Source: Mycobacterium sp. JS623
Lineage (GTDB): Bacteria; Actinomycetota; Actinomycetes; Mycobacteriales; Mycobacteriaceae
NCBI RefSeq assembly: GCF_000328565.1
Contig: NC_019966.1
Coordinates: 5,580,001-5,644,000 of the forward strand
Length of the DNA stretch: 64,000 bases
Direction of reading: 5' to 3'
The notes under the pieces were generated by a model that worked only from the letters and a program-made list of their open reading frames with translations, was not told the origin of the DNA and made no database searches. Shown here piece after piece: positions 7,829 to 16,151 of the stretch. The translations under genes and the position numbers were made by a program. Numbering within the stretch: the stretch's first letter is position 1; the number at the start of each line of letters is the position of its first letter.

Positions 7829-8260
7829 ATGAAAACAGTTCGCTGGTTTGCGCTCGTTGCCACGGCGATCGTGCCGGCTTCGACGGTCCTGTCCGCGACC
7901 GCGTCGGCGACCCCGGGGGTCAACATCGACGCGGTCGTCATCTCGCAGGCAACCGTCAACGGAACCGACTACACCACCAAGGAGATCACCATCCAGCCCG
8001 GCGGCAGCACCGGCTGGCACTATCACGACGGCCGGGTGTTCGGCGTGGTCCGAGAGGGCACGCTCACCCGCACCATGGCGGACTGCACGGATGTCGTCTC
8101 CCCTGAGGGCTCGGCGGTCACCGAGGACAGCGGGCCGAATCACGTGCACATCGGCCGCAACCTGGGCCCCGTCCCGGTGAAGCTGTGGATCGACTACATC
8201 GCGCCGGCCGGCAGCCCACAGGCGGTGGATGTGCCCGATCCGGGCTGCGGCGTCGCCTGA
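7829..8260 (+). CDS. Secreted cupin-domain protein
   Basis: 143 residues: a Sec signal peptide (about residues 1-27, cut after ASA) and one small beta-barrel cupin domain. Visible cupin features are the GWHYHDGRVFGVVREG region with two metal-ligand histidines (WHYHD) and a later GPNHVHIGRN with two more histidines. It probably binds a metal at the cell surface; an enzymatic role is not evident. A single Cys (TMADC) and a C-terminal PGCG could form a disulfide. Divergent from purM, 108 bases apart. Confidence 0.8.
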   Translation: MKTVRWFALVATAIVPASTVLSATASATPGVNIDAVVISQATVNGTDYTTKEITIQPGGSTGWHYHDGRVFGVVREGTLTRTMADCTDVVSPEGSAVTEDSGPNHVHIGRNLGPVPVKLWIDYIAPAGSPQAVDVPDPGCGVA

Positions 8261-8284
8261 CCAGAATTTGGGTATCCGGCGTCG

Positions 8285-9244
8285 GTGTCGACCGAAAAGA
8301 CCCGCTGCCTGGTAACGGGAGCAACCGGCTACATCGGTGGCCGGTTGGTGCCGGTGCTGCTGGACCGTGGCCATGTGGTGCGCGCGCTGGCACGCAACCC
8401 GGACAAACTGGCCGCAGTGCCGTGGCGGGAACGCGTGGAGGTGATGCGCGGTGATCTCGGCGAACCGGATTCGCTGACAGCCGCGTTCGAAGGTGTCGAC
8501 GTCGTCTTCTACCTCGTGCACTCGATGGGCACTTCGCAGGACTTCGTGGCCGAGGAAGCCAGCTCAGCGCGCAACGTCGTCACGGCGGCGCGCCGCGCGC
8601 ATGTCAAGCGACTGGTGTATTTGGGCGGGCTGCATCCGCCCGGCGTCGACCTGTCCCCTCATCTGCAATCCCGGACGGCGGTCGGTGACATCCTGCTCGA
8701 ATCAGATATCGAAACAGTGGTGCTGCAGGCTGGGATCGTAATCGGTGCTGGCTCAGCGTCATTCGAGATGATGCGGCACCTGACCAACCGGTTGCCAGCG
8801 ATGACGACCCCGAAGTGGGTGCACAACCGCATTCAGCCGATTGCGATCGACGACGTGCTGCATTATCTGGCCGAGGCAGCCGAGGTCACGGTGCCGGCAT
8901 CACGCACGTGGGATATCGGCGGGCCGGATGTGCTTGAGTACGGCGACGCGATGCAGGGCTACGCCGAGGTCGCCGGCCTGCGCAGACGGCTGATTGTGGC
9001 GATACCGTTTCTGACTCCGACGATCGCCAGTTTGTGGATCGGGCTGGTTACGCCCATGCCTCCCGGCCTGGCGCGACCTTTGATCGAATCCTTGGAAGTC
9101 GATGCGGTCATGGCTGACCACGACATCGACTCGGTGATACCCCCACCGACGGACGGGCTCATCGGATACCGAGACGCCGTCGCACGCGCATTGCGGAACG
9201 GTCCATTACCAACCGATCCGCAGTGGGCGCACGTCGGGCGTTAG
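8285..9244 (+). CDS. Atypical SDR / NmrA-like NAD(P)-binding protein
   Basis: 319 residues with an N-terminal Rossmann motif TGATGYIGGRL (residues 9-19) and MRGDLGEPDSLTAAFEGVDVVFYLVHSMG, typical of the extended atypical SDRs related to YbjT and complex-I assembly factors. The usual catalytic YxxxK is not evident, so it may be a binding protein or an unusual oxidoreductase. A proline- and leucine-rich hydrophobic stretch (IPFLTPTIASLWIGLVTPMPPG) suggests membrane association. Start is GTG; TATCCG six bases upstream is a weak -10 candidate. The 3' end overlaps purF by four bases on the opposite strand. Confidence 0.8.
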   Translation: MSTEKTRCLVTGATGYIGGRLVPVLLDRGHVVRALARNPDKLAAVPWRERVEVMRGDLGEPDSLTAAFEGVDVVFYLVHSMGTSQDFVAEEASSARNVVTAARRAHVKRLVYLGGLHPPGVDLSPHLQSRTAVGDILLESDIETVVLQAGIVIGAGSASFEMMRHLTNRLPAMTTPKWVHNRIQPIAIDDVLHYLAEAAEVTVPASRTWDIGGPDVLEYGDAMQGYAEVAGLRRRLIVAIPFLTPTIASLWIGLVTPMPPGLARPLIESLEVDAVMADHDIDSVIPPPTDGLIGYRDAVARALRNGPLPTDPQWAHVGR

Positions 9245-10764
9245 GGCCTGCGCAGCGCTGAGGCGTTGTCGTTGTCGACCTGCAGCGGAATGCCGGTGCG
9301 CGCCGCGGTGGTGAGCATCTGCTCGATGACGTTCTTGCCGAGGGCCGTTTCGCCGGGCAGTTCGATCGGGTAGTTACCGTCGAAGCAGGCGGAGCACAAC
9401 CGCGACGCGGGCTGCTCGGTGGCGGCGATCATGCCCTGCTGAGAGATGTAGCCCAGCGTGTCGGCGCCGATTGCGTGCCGGACGGCCTCGAGCATTTCGC
9501 CCTTGCTTTCGACGGCGTTGGCGATGAGCTCGGCCGGCGTCGCGAAGTCGATGCCGTAGAAGCACGGCCACTTCACCGGCGGCGAGGCGATCCGCACATG
9601 CACCTCGACGGCTCCCGCCTCGCGCAACATCCGCACCAACGCCCGCTGCGTGTTGCCGCGCACGATCGAGTCGTCGACGACGATCAGCCGCTTACCGCGG
9701 ATCACTTCCTTGAGCGGGTTGAGCTTGAGCCGAATGCCCAACTGCCGGATGGTCTGCGACGGCTGGATGAAAGTCCGTCCCACGTAAGCGTTTTTCATCA
9801 GGCCCTGCCCGTAGGGGATGCCTGACTGCTGGGCGTAACCAACCGCCGCGGGCGTGCCGGATTCGGGCACGCCGATCACCAAGTCGGCCTCGATCGGGTG
9901 CTCTCGGGCCAGTTCCCGGCCGATGTCGACGCGCGTCTTGTGTACCGAGCGGCCAGCCAGCGTGCTGTCCGGCCGGGCCAGGTAGACGTACTCGAAGACG
10001 CAACCCTTCGGTTCGGGGTTGGCAAACCGCGTGGAGCGGACACCGTCGGCATCGATGGCCAGCAGTTCGCCGGGCTCGATGTCGCGGACGAACGACGCGC
10101 CGACGATGTCGAGCGCGGCGGTTTCCGAAGCGACGACCCAGCCGCGGTCGAGTCGGCCCAGCGACAGCGGCCGGACGCCGTAGGGGTCGCGGGCCGCGTA
10201 CAGGGTGTTCTCGTCCATGAACGTCAGGCAGAACGCGCCGCGCACGGTCGGCAGCAGCTCCAGGGCCGCCTGCTCGAGCGTGGAGTCCGCAGCGCCGTGG
10301 GCGAGCAGCGCGCCAAGTATGTCGGAGTCCGTCGTCGCAGCGGGAGCGCCGCGGGTGCCGAGCAGGCCCGCCTCGCGGGCCCGGGCGGCCAGTTCGGTGG
10401 CGTTGACAAGGTTGCCGTTGTGACCGAGCGCGACGCCGGTGCCTGCGGCGGTGTTGCGGAACACCGGTTGGGCGTTTTCCCACGTGGTGGAGCCGGTGGT
10501 GCTGTAGCGGCAGTGGCCGACGGCGACGTGGCCTTCCATGGCGGCCAGCGTCTGCTCATCGAAAACCTGGCTGACGAGGCCGAGGTCCTTGAACACGAGC
10601 ACCTGCGAGCCGTCGGCGACGGCGATGCCTGCCGCCTCTTGGCCGCGGTGCTGAAGCGCGTACAGGCCGTAGTAAGTGAGCTTGGCGACTTCTTCGCCCG
10701 GCGCCCAGACGCCGAATACGCCACACTCTTCGCGGGGTTCTGGATCGGTCTGCGGGCCGGTCAC
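9241..10764 (-). CDS. purF: Amidophosphoribosyltransferase
   Basis: 507 residues. First committed step of purine synthesis: glutamine plus PRPP to phosphoribosylamine. An N-terminal glutamine amidotransferase domain follows a 13-residue propeptide, with the nucleophile Cys14 in EECGVFGVW. The PRPP-binding loop is VVDDSIVRGNT around residue 365. Later cysteines (WPCFYGID, RLCSACFDGNYP) are the [4Fe-4S] ligands of the Bacillus-type enzyme. Start is GTG 10764; the leader contains a TAGACT box (plus 10804-10809) and an inverted repeat, so unlike several other purine genes here it has a leader of about 30 bases. Confidence 0.96.
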   Translation of the reverse strand: MTGPQTDPEPREECGVFGVWAPGEEVAKLTYYGLYALQHRGQEAAGIAVADGSQVLVFKDLGLVSQVFDEQTLAAMEGHVAVGHCRYSTTGSTTWENAQPVFRNTAAGTGVALGHNGNLVNATELAARAREAGLLGTRGAPAATTDSDILGALLAHGAADSTLEQAALELLPTVRGAFCLTFMDENTLYAARDPYGVRPLSLGRLDRGWVVASETAALDIVGASFVRDIEPGELLAIDADGVRSTRFANPEPKGCVFEYVYLARPDSTLAGRSVHKTRVDIGRELAREHPIEADLVIGVPESGTPAAVGYAQQSGIPYGQGLMKNAYVGRTFIQPSQTIRQLGIRLKLNPLKEVIRGKRLIVVDDSIVRGNTQRALVRMLREAGAVEVHVRIASPPVKWPCFYGIDFATPAELIANAVESKGEMLEAVRHAIGADTLGYISQQGMIAATEQPASRLCSACFDGNYPIELPGETALGKNVIEQMLTTAARTGIPLQVDNDNASALRRP

Positions 10765-10791
10765 AATATGGCTGCTCCCAGGGCGGGGTGG

Positions 10792-10810
10792 GTAGACGTG
10801 TTCAGTCTAC
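10792..10810 (-). promoter_or_regulatory. purF promoter region with inverted repeat
   Basis: GTAGAC (10792-10797) and GTCTAC (10805-10810) are perfect inverted arms with a seven-base spacer. The minus-strand TAGACT -10 candidate (plus 10804-10809) lies inside the right arm. The repeat starts 28 bases upstream of the GTG and could be an operator over the promoter or a leader hairpin. Confidence 0.4.
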
Positions 10811-10843
10811 GGCTACCAACCGGTAATCACGGAATCGCGGCAG

Positions 10844-10859
10844 GGTGTCGCGTGACACC
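10844..10859. terminator. Hairpin between the SCP-family gene and purF
   Basis: GGTGTC (10844-10849) and GACACC (10854-10859) pair around GCGT. It starts about 30 bases after the sterol-carrier-family stop codon and 80 bases before purF. A terminator or an operator are both possible. Confidence 0.35.
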
Positions 10860-10889
10860 ACAACAAACTGTCGGGCCGCGACATTTCCA

Positions 10890-11288
10890 CTAGCCGCCAT
10901 CGATAGCGACAAGCGGCAGCCACTGCCCGATCTCGCCGGCACGTGACCCGGAGAGCTGCAGAGCGCCGGTTGCCGCGGCGTCAGTGACGGTCTGCAGGCC
11001 GGTGGCCAGCAGCAGCCAGGTGCGCGCGTCGGTTTCGACGACGTTGGGCGGATTGCCCCGCCGATGCTCGGGTCCCGAAATGCATTGCACCGCAACGAAC
11101 GGTGGCACCCGCACCTCGACGCTTGACCCCGGAGCGACGGCCGCCAGTGTGCGCGCGGTCAACCGCACCGCATCGCCCAGTTCGGATCGACCCGGTTCGG
11201 GGCGGCGGCCGGGGTCGCGCAACCACTCGGCAAGGCTGGACACCGCGGCGCGGGTCTTCGCCGGATCGATACTGCGGCGGGCGGCCAT
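10890..11288 (-). CDS. Sterol-carrier-family protein (Rv0807-type)
   Basis: 132 residues, the size and position of Rv0807 next to purF. The N-terminus MAARRSIDPAKTRAAVSSLAEWL, the central APGSSVEVRVPPFVAVQC and the C-terminal LSGSRAGEIGQWLPLV match the actinobacterial small sterol carrier family; ligand and role are unknown. Often annotated beside purF, suggesting only positional conservation. Divergent from the orphan Mce gene, 16 bases apart. Confidence 0.75.
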   Translation of the reverse strand: MAARRSIDPAKTRAAVSSLAEWLRDPGRRPEPGRSELGDAVRLTARTLAAVAPGSSVEVRVPPFVAVQCISGPEHRRGNPPNVVETDARTWLLLATGLQTVTDAAATGALQLSGSRAGEIGQWLPLVAIDGG

Positions 11289-11304
11289 ACCTTAGATTCT
11301 CAAA

Positions 11305-12510
11305 GTGCTTGTCGACCGCCACCGACCGCCCTACAAAACGGCCGGTGCGATCTTTCTGCTGATCGTGGCGGCCACCTCAGCGTTCAGCTATTTGGAATTT
11401 CGTGGGGCGCTGGACACGAAGACTCAGCTGACATTGCTGTCACCACGCGCCGGCCTCGTCGTCGAACCGGGTGCGAAGGTGACCTACAACGGCGTTCAGA
11501 TCGGCCGTGTCACGCGTATCGGCTTGACCGACGAGCGCGGCACACCGATGGCCAAACTGACGCTGGACGTGAAACCTGGCTACCTCAAATACATTCCGGC
11601 CAATGTCGCGGTCGAGATCCAGGCCACTACGGTGTTTGGCAACAAATACATCTCGTTTAGTTCGCCGAAAAATCCCTCACCACAACGCATTACGTCTCAG
11701 GATGTGATCGACGCGTCGTCGGTGACCACGGAGTTCAACACGTTGTTCGAGACGGTCACGGCGATCGCCGAGCAGGTGGATCCGATCAAGCTCAATCAGA
11801 CGCTGACGGCGACGGCCGAAGCGCTGACCGGGCTTGGCGACCGGTTCGGCGAATCGCTGGAGAACGGCAACCAGATCGTCGGCGACCTGAATCCGCAGAT
11901 GTCACAGATCGCCGCTGACAACCGCGCGGTGGCCGACTTGGCCGATGTGTACGCCGCCGCGTCGCCGGATTTGTGGAACGGAGTAGACAACGCGGTGCGG
12001 ACCGCGCAGACCTTCAATGAGCACCGCGCCGATATCGACGAGGCGCTGATGGCCGCGGTCGGCTTCGCCACCGACGCCGCCGACAGCTTCGAACGCGGCG
12101 GCCCGTATCTGGTTCGCGGCGCCGCCGATCTCGTCGCGACGACGCACCTGCTCAACGACTACCAGGGCGAGATCTTCTGCACGATCCGCAAGTTCTCGGA
12201 TGTGCAGAAGCGCTCGGCCGCGGTGCTCGGCGGCAACGGCTACTCGCTGGCCTCGGAGTCCGGGGCGCTCGCCGGCGCAGGCAATCCCTACGTCTACCCC
12301 GACAATCTGCCTCGGGTGAACGCGCGCGGCGGTCCCGAGGGCCGTCCCGGCTGCTGGCAGGACATCACCCGGGACCTGTGGCCTGCGCCGTATCTGGTGA
12401 TGGACACCGGCGCATCGATCGCGCCGTACAACCACGTCGGACTCGGTCAGCCATTGTTCGTCGACTACGTGTGGGGGAGGCAGGTCGGCGAATACACGAT
12501 CAACCCGTGA
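11305..12510 (+). CDS. Orphan Mce-family (MlaD-domain) protein
   Basis: 401 residues. One N-terminal membrane helix (AGAIFLLIVAATSAFSYLEF, residues about 11-30), then the MlaD/Mce domain with LLSPRAGLVVEPGAKVTYNG and VQIGRVTRIG, then a long helical and low-complexity region (GDRFGESLENGNQIVGDLNPQ). It looks like an MceA-type subunit of lipid importers. Normally six such genes lie behind two yrbE permease genes; none is present here, so this is a solitary copy. It may join a distant Mce complex. Between Rv0807 and Rv0804 equivalents this gene and the next two take the place of the Rv0805/Rv0806c genes of M. tuberculosis. Confidence 0.85.
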   Translation: MLVDRHRPPYKTAGAIFLLIVAATSAFSYLEFRGALDTKTQLTLLSPRAGLVVEPGAKVTYNGVQIGRVTRIGLTDERGTPMAKLTLDVKPGYLKYIPANVAVEIQATTVFGNKYISFSSPKNPSPQRITSQDVIDASSVTTEFNTLFETVTAIAEQVDPIKLNQTLTATAEALTGLGDRFGESLENGNQIVGDLNPQMSQIAADNRAVADLADVYAAASPDLWNGVDNAVRTAQTFNEHRADIDEALMAAVGFATDAADSFERGGPYLVRGAADLVATTHLLNDYQGEIFCTIRKFSDVQKRSAAVLGGNGYSLASESGALAGAGNPYVYPDNLPRVNARGGPEGRPGCWQDITRDLWPAPYLVMDTGASIAPYNHVGLGQPLFVDYVWGRQVGEYTINP

Positions 12511-12513
12511 CGG

Positions 12514-12542
12514 TTGACTTCAACAATTGTTGAGGTTTTACG
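12514..12542 (+). promoter_or_regulatory. Promoter with 14-bp palindromic operator
   Basis: TTGACT (12514-12519) as -35, a 17-base spacer, then a weak -10 at 12537-12542 (TTTACG). The spacer is filled by the perfect palindrome TCAACAATTGTTGA (12520-12533). A repressor bound here would block RNA polymerase. The -10 ends eight bases before ATG 12551, so the message may be close to leaderless. Confidence 0.6.
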
Positions 12543-12550
12543 TTGGGGTC

Positions 12551-12973
12551 ATGACGTTCAAATCGGATGAACTCGATTTCCTGAAGCAGGCAGACCTCGG
12601 CCGGTTGGCCACCATCCAGCCCGACGGCACGCCGCAGAACAGCCCGGTGGGTTTCACCTACAACGACGAACTGGGCACCATCGACATCGCGGGCTACCGG
12701 ATGTCGAAGAGCCAGAAGTTCCGCAACATCGCGCACAACAACAAGGTGGCGTTCGTCGTCGACGACATCACCTCACGCGACCCGTGGCGGGTGCGCTGCC
12801 TGGAGATCCGCGGCACCGCCGAACAGGCCGAGATCCCGCCGTCGCATGGGGCGGCCGGAGACGAGCTCGACACCGCGATCATCCGGGTGACGCCGCGGCG
12901 CATCATCAGCTTCGGCATCGACGATCAAGTGAGCGAACCGCATCAACTGCAGGCGGATCGCCGCGACGTCTGA
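12551..12973 (+). CDS. PPOX-class F420-dependent flavin/deazaflavin oxidoreductase
   Basis: 140 residues of the pyridoxamine-5-phosphate-oxidase-like split barrel, F420 type. Family features: FLKQADLGRLATIQPDGTPQ at the N-terminus, QKFRNIAHNNKVAFVVDD in the middle and VRCLEIRGTAEQ. These small proteins reduce substrates with F420H2 or bind flavins; the substrate is not evident. I use ATG 12551 (MTFKSDELDF); the frame from 12527 has no support. The promoter upstream carries a palindrome, so expression is probably controlled by an unlinked regulator. It ends two bases before the convergent SDR. Confidence 0.83.
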   Translation: MTFKSDELDFLKQADLGRLATIQPDGTPQNSPVGFTYNDELGTIDIAGYRMSKSQKFRNIAHNNKVAFVVDDITSRDPWRVRCLEIRGTAEQAEIPPSHGAAGDELDTAIIRVTPRRIISFGIDDQVSEPHQLQADRRDV

Positions 12974-12975
12974 CG

Positions 12976-13773
12976 TCAGTCGGGGAAGCCGAACAGCTTG
13001 ACGACGCCGTGATCGCGGCCCGCGGTGTAGCCGCCGTCCACCGCGATCGCGTGGCCCGTGACGAACGACGCATCAAGGGAGACAAGGAAAGCCGCCATGG
13101 CGGCGATTTCGTCCGGCTGGCCACGACGGCCCAGCGCATGCTCCTCGGTGATGGACTGCAACGGGCCTTCCATGCCCTCGAGGCCCATCACGTTGGTCAG
13201 CATCGGAGTGTCGATGAACCCGGGGCAGATGGCATTTGCCCGAATTCCGCTGGGGCCGTAGTCAAGTGCGATGTTCTTGGTCAACAACACAACGCCTCCC
13301 TTCGAGGCGTTATACGCGCTGCCGCCTGCGGTGCCTTCGAGGCCCTCGACGCTGGCGAGCGTGACGATTGAACCGCGCTCGCCGTCGACTCGCGGTTGGT
13401 CGATCATCCTGGCCAGCGCGGCCTTGGCTACCAGGAACGTCCCGGTCAGATTGATTGCGATCACGCGTTCCCATTCGGAGCGCGGAAGCAGGTGGACCGG
13501 ACCGCCACCGGCCACACCCGCCGCGTGAACAACGCCGTCGAGTCGATCAGGTACCGCGCCGAACACGGAGCCGACGGCAGATTCGTCGCTGATGTCGGCC
13601 GTCACAAACTCGAACTGCGCGCCGAGATCGTCTGGCGGGGCGGCCAAGTCGGTGCCGACGACGGTCCCGCCCTCGGCCAATAGCCGACGAGTGGTCGCAA
13701 GGCCGATGCCCGACGCGGCTCCAGTGACGACGAATGTGCGCGAACGCGCGCGATCAGCATTGACCCTGGTCAA
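12976..13773 (-). CDS. Short-chain dehydrogenase/reductase (classical SDR)
   Basis: 265 residues with a classical SDR layout: cofactor loop TGAASGIGLA near residue 15, the HAAGVAGG turn, catalytic Ser in TLASVEG, and the catalytic pair YNASKGG. The C-terminus reaches VDGGYTAG as in 3-oxoacyl reductase-like SDRs. I chose TTG 13773 because GGAAGGAG lies seven bases upstream and the codon overlaps the CPBP gene stop (TTGA). It therefore appears to be the last gene of the run purL, hydrolase, CPBP, SDR. Substrate unknown. Confidence 0.82.
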   Translation of the reverse strand: MTRVNADRARSRTFVVTGAASGIGLATTRRLLAEGGTVVGTDLAAPPDDLGAQFEFVTADISDESAVGSVFGAVPDRLDGVVHAAGVAGGGPVHLLPRSEWERVIAINLTGTFLVAKAALARMIDQPRVDGERGSIVTLASVEGLEGTAGGSAYNASKGGVVLLTKNIALDYGPSGIRANAICPGFIDTPMLTNVMGLEGMEGPLQSITEEHALGRRGQPDEIAAMAAFLVSLDASFVTGHAIAVDGGYTAGRDHGVVKLFGFPD

Positions 13774-14420
13774 TCGGTGCTCCTTCCGTCCGCGGGCGAC
13801 CCTGGCCGCCGCGCGCGCCGTTGTGCGCCAAGTGCGGCCAGCCCAGCGGCCTCGTTCACCGCCAGGTGCGCCAGCATCGGCGCGGCCAGACTGCCCGACC
13901 GGGCATGCAGCCAGCCGAACAACCAGCCGCCAATGCCGGTGAAGACCACGGTGCCCAGCACCGGTTGGCCCGTCACTCGCGCATCGACGATGTGCCACAG
14001 CCCGAAGGCCGCAGCTTGCAGCAACCGGCCGCGGGTGGGCCCGAACGCCGACTCGGCGACGGTGCCCAGCGCGGCGCGGTACGCGGCTTCCTCGGGCCAG
14101 ACGGTGCCGATCGGGATGCTCAACAGCAGCCAGCGGCCGCGGTGCTCGGGCAGATCGCGCACGGCCATCGCCCTGCGTACGGGTGGCAACGTACTGATCG
14201 CGAAGACTCCGAGCGCCGCCGCGCCGCCTGCCACGACGCCGTAGCGGATGCCGGACCACAACGCAGGCGGCCGCAGGCCGAGCGGCGAACGGGTGACCGC
14301 GACCAGTCCGGTGCCCAGCGACGCGTTCGGAATCGGATGCCAGCGCACGCGCGGTGCCGCGAAGCTCCATCCCACCATCGCCGCGGCCAACCCGACCGCG
14401 CGTAACTTGCTGGGCCGCAT
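13770..14420 (-). CDS. CPBP (CAAX-like) intramembrane protease (Rv0804-type)
   Basis: 216 residues with several membrane segments. The protease motif EEAAYR (EExxxR) sits after IGTVWP, followed by FGLWHI (FxxxH) and a third histidine in MLAHLAVNEAAG. These are the glutamate and histidine ligands of the Abi/CPBP family. Its position next to purL matches Rv0804. ATG 14420 overlaps the stop of the membrane hydrolase (TGATG), and its own stop overlaps the next gene. The N-terminal extension of the open frame to 14522 lies inside the upstream gene and is rejected. Substrate unknown. Confidence 0.83.
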   Translation of the reverse strand: MRPSKLRAVGLAAAMVGWSFAAPRVRWHPIPNASLGTGLVAVTRSPLGLRPPALWSGIRYGVVAGGAAALGVFAISTLPPVRRAMAVRDLPEHRGRWLLLSIPIGTVWPEEAAYRAALGTVAESAFGPTRGRLLQAAAFGLWHIVDARVTGQPVLGTVVFTGIGGWLFGWLHARSGSLAAPMLAHLAVNEAAGLAALGAQRRARRPGSPADGRSTD

Positions 14421-16144
14421 CAGTATTCGGGCCCGTCTTCGGATTCCGTCTTCTCCAGTGCGACGCGGATGCGTTCGGTGTCGTGCGGCGTCCAGCCGTC
14501 GGGCGGGGCAACGGCGGCCCAACCGTCGAGCACGAAGTCGCCGTAGTTATGGCCGTGGCCGCCGGGCACCGACGAGGCGTTCGTCATGTCGGCGGCAACC
14601 TGCCAGAACGTGATGATCGGATACCAGCGCATCGACGCGGTGCGGTCGCGGCCCGGCGGCTCCTTCAGCCAGTCCGGCCGATTGAGGAGCAGGTCCTGCG
14701 ACCACCACACGATCGGGTCCGACGGATGCTGCAGGAACAGCACTCGCGTGCCCTCCCACGGCGACATGGTGTCGTTGTGAATCTCGTTGGCGTTGATGCC
14801 CTGCGAGAACCGCACAGTGCGCCCGTTGTCGTAGCGTGGGTCGACCGCCGTGGTACCCGGATCGCGCCGCGCGATGATTCCGCTCCAGAGCGGACTGGCG
14901 TTGGGCGGACCCACCCACAGCACCGACGAGAACCCCATCTGCGAGATGTCCGGCAGCCAGTCGAACGCGCCCTGTCCGGCCATCGAGCCGAGGCTTTCGC
15001 CGTAGAGCACCAGCTTCGGCCGATGATCGGGTGGCAACTTCAGCCATCGATCGTGGATGGCGTCGATCATCATCCGGCCCGATCGCATCGACTTCGCTTT
15101 GTCGCCGAGGAACGAAATCCAGCTCGGCAGAAACGAATACTGCGATCCGACCAGCGCGGTGTCGCCGTTGTACATCATCTCCAGCGCTCGTGCGGCGATC
15201 GGGTTGATCCACCCGGTGCCGGTCGTCGGGATGATGACGAGCAGTTTGCGATCGAAGGCGCCGGTGCGCTCGAGTTCACTCAGCAGCACCGCCATTCGGC
15301 TTTCGTCGTCTTCTGCGGTGTTGAGACCGACATACACGCGCACCGGCTCCTTGGCCGGTTTGCCATTCAAACGGGTGAGCTCGTCGGCGTGCGGACCGGT
15401 GGCCACGAAGTTGCGTCCCTGGAATCCAAGGGTGTCCCACTGCGCGAAAGACGTTGGACTGCCGGACCGTTCGGACTGTTGCGGCTGCACGATGCCCTCG
15501 CGGGTCGTGGTGTTCTGCGGCTGGAACACCCGGTTGGCGCCTGCCAGGAAGCCGCGCACCAGCACACCGTTGATCAGCGTGATGGCCAGCACCACGACAA
15601 TCGCGGTGCCGATGAACAACGCCATCTCGTCGTGCAGATGCCAGCGCCTGATGAGGAACCGCGCCATCACCTTGATCAGGTCGAGCAGCACCCGCGCCGC
15701 CCCGACGCACACCGCACCCACCAACACCGCGACGATCAGTGTGCGCATGTAGCCCAGCGTGGTCGGGCCCTGCATGCCCATCACCGCCGACACCTGACGC
15801 TGCCACACCGCCGAAGGAATCATCATCAGCACACACGCCGTCGCGGATCCGGCAACGATCACCGCCTTCACCGCGTACATCACCCGCTTAGCGGGTGGCC
15901 ACCACTCGCGGCGACGTAATACGAAGCGCCGCAACACCTTTTCCAGAAATGCGCCGATGCCGTAGCCGATCGCGGCATTGAGCCCGCCGATCAAACCCTG
16001 GAACAGCCAGTCACGCGGCAACAGCGACGGGGTCAGCGATAGGCAGAAAAACAGCGCCCCGAATGCGATTCCGGTGAAGTCGAGGTGGACCAGGCTCCAC
16101 GCCCAGACCAGTAGCGGATGTCGTTCGCGAGGCGCCCCAGTCAC
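14420..16144 (-). CDS. Large integral-membrane alpha/beta hydrolase (Abhydrolase_9 type)
   Basis: 574 residues. The N-terminal ~190 residues hold about five membrane helices (for example GIAFGALFFCLSLTPSLLP); the C-terminal domain is an alpha/beta hydrolase. The nucleophile elbow is YGESLGSMAG, and PTTGTGWINP and WYPIITFWQV are family-like stretches. Resembles the Rv1069c group of actinobacterial membrane proteins, whose substrate is unknown to me; a lipid or cell-envelope ester is a guess. Begins with GTG seven bases after the purL stop and overlaps the CPBP gene, so it is probably co-transcribed with purL. Confidence 0.82.
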   Translation of the reverse strand: MTGAPRERHPLLVWAWSLVHLDFTGIAFGALFFCLSLTPSLLPRDWLFQGLIGGLNAAIGYGIGAFLEKVLRRFVLRRREWWPPAKRVMYAVKAVIVAGSATACVLMMIPSAVWQRQVSAVMGMQGPTTLGYMRTLIVAVLVGAVCVGAARVLLDLIKVMARFLIRRWHLHDEMALFIGTAIVVVLAITLINGVLVRGFLAGANRVFQPQNTTTREGIVQPQQSERSGSPTSFAQWDTLGFQGRNFVATGPHADELTRLNGKPAKEPVRVYVGLNTAEDDESRMAVLLSELERTGAFDRKLLVIIPTTGTGWINPIAARALEMMYNGDTALVGSQYSFLPSWISFLGDKAKSMRSGRMMIDAIHDRWLKLPPDHRPKLVLYGESLGSMAGQGAFDWLPDISQMGFSSVLWVGPPNASPLWSGIIARRDPGTTAVDPRYDNGRTVRFSQGINANEIHNDTMSPWEGTRVLFLQHPSDPIVWWSQDLLLNRPDWLKEPPGRDRTASMRWYPIITFWQVAADMTNASSVPGGHGHNYGDFVLDGWAAVAPPDGWTPHDTERIRVALEKTESEDGPEY

Positions 16145-16151
16145 CCGAAGG

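Noticed and set aside
7721..8521. PurM N-terminal extension
   Set aside because: The PurM family starts at MTDQAEQ; the extension is antisense to the cupin gene and is Arg/His-rich.
14354..15919. A 521-codon plus-strand frame over the membrane hydrolase
   Set aside because: Composition is Arg/His/Gln-rich and lacks any domain; the minus-strand protein has membrane helices and GESLGS.
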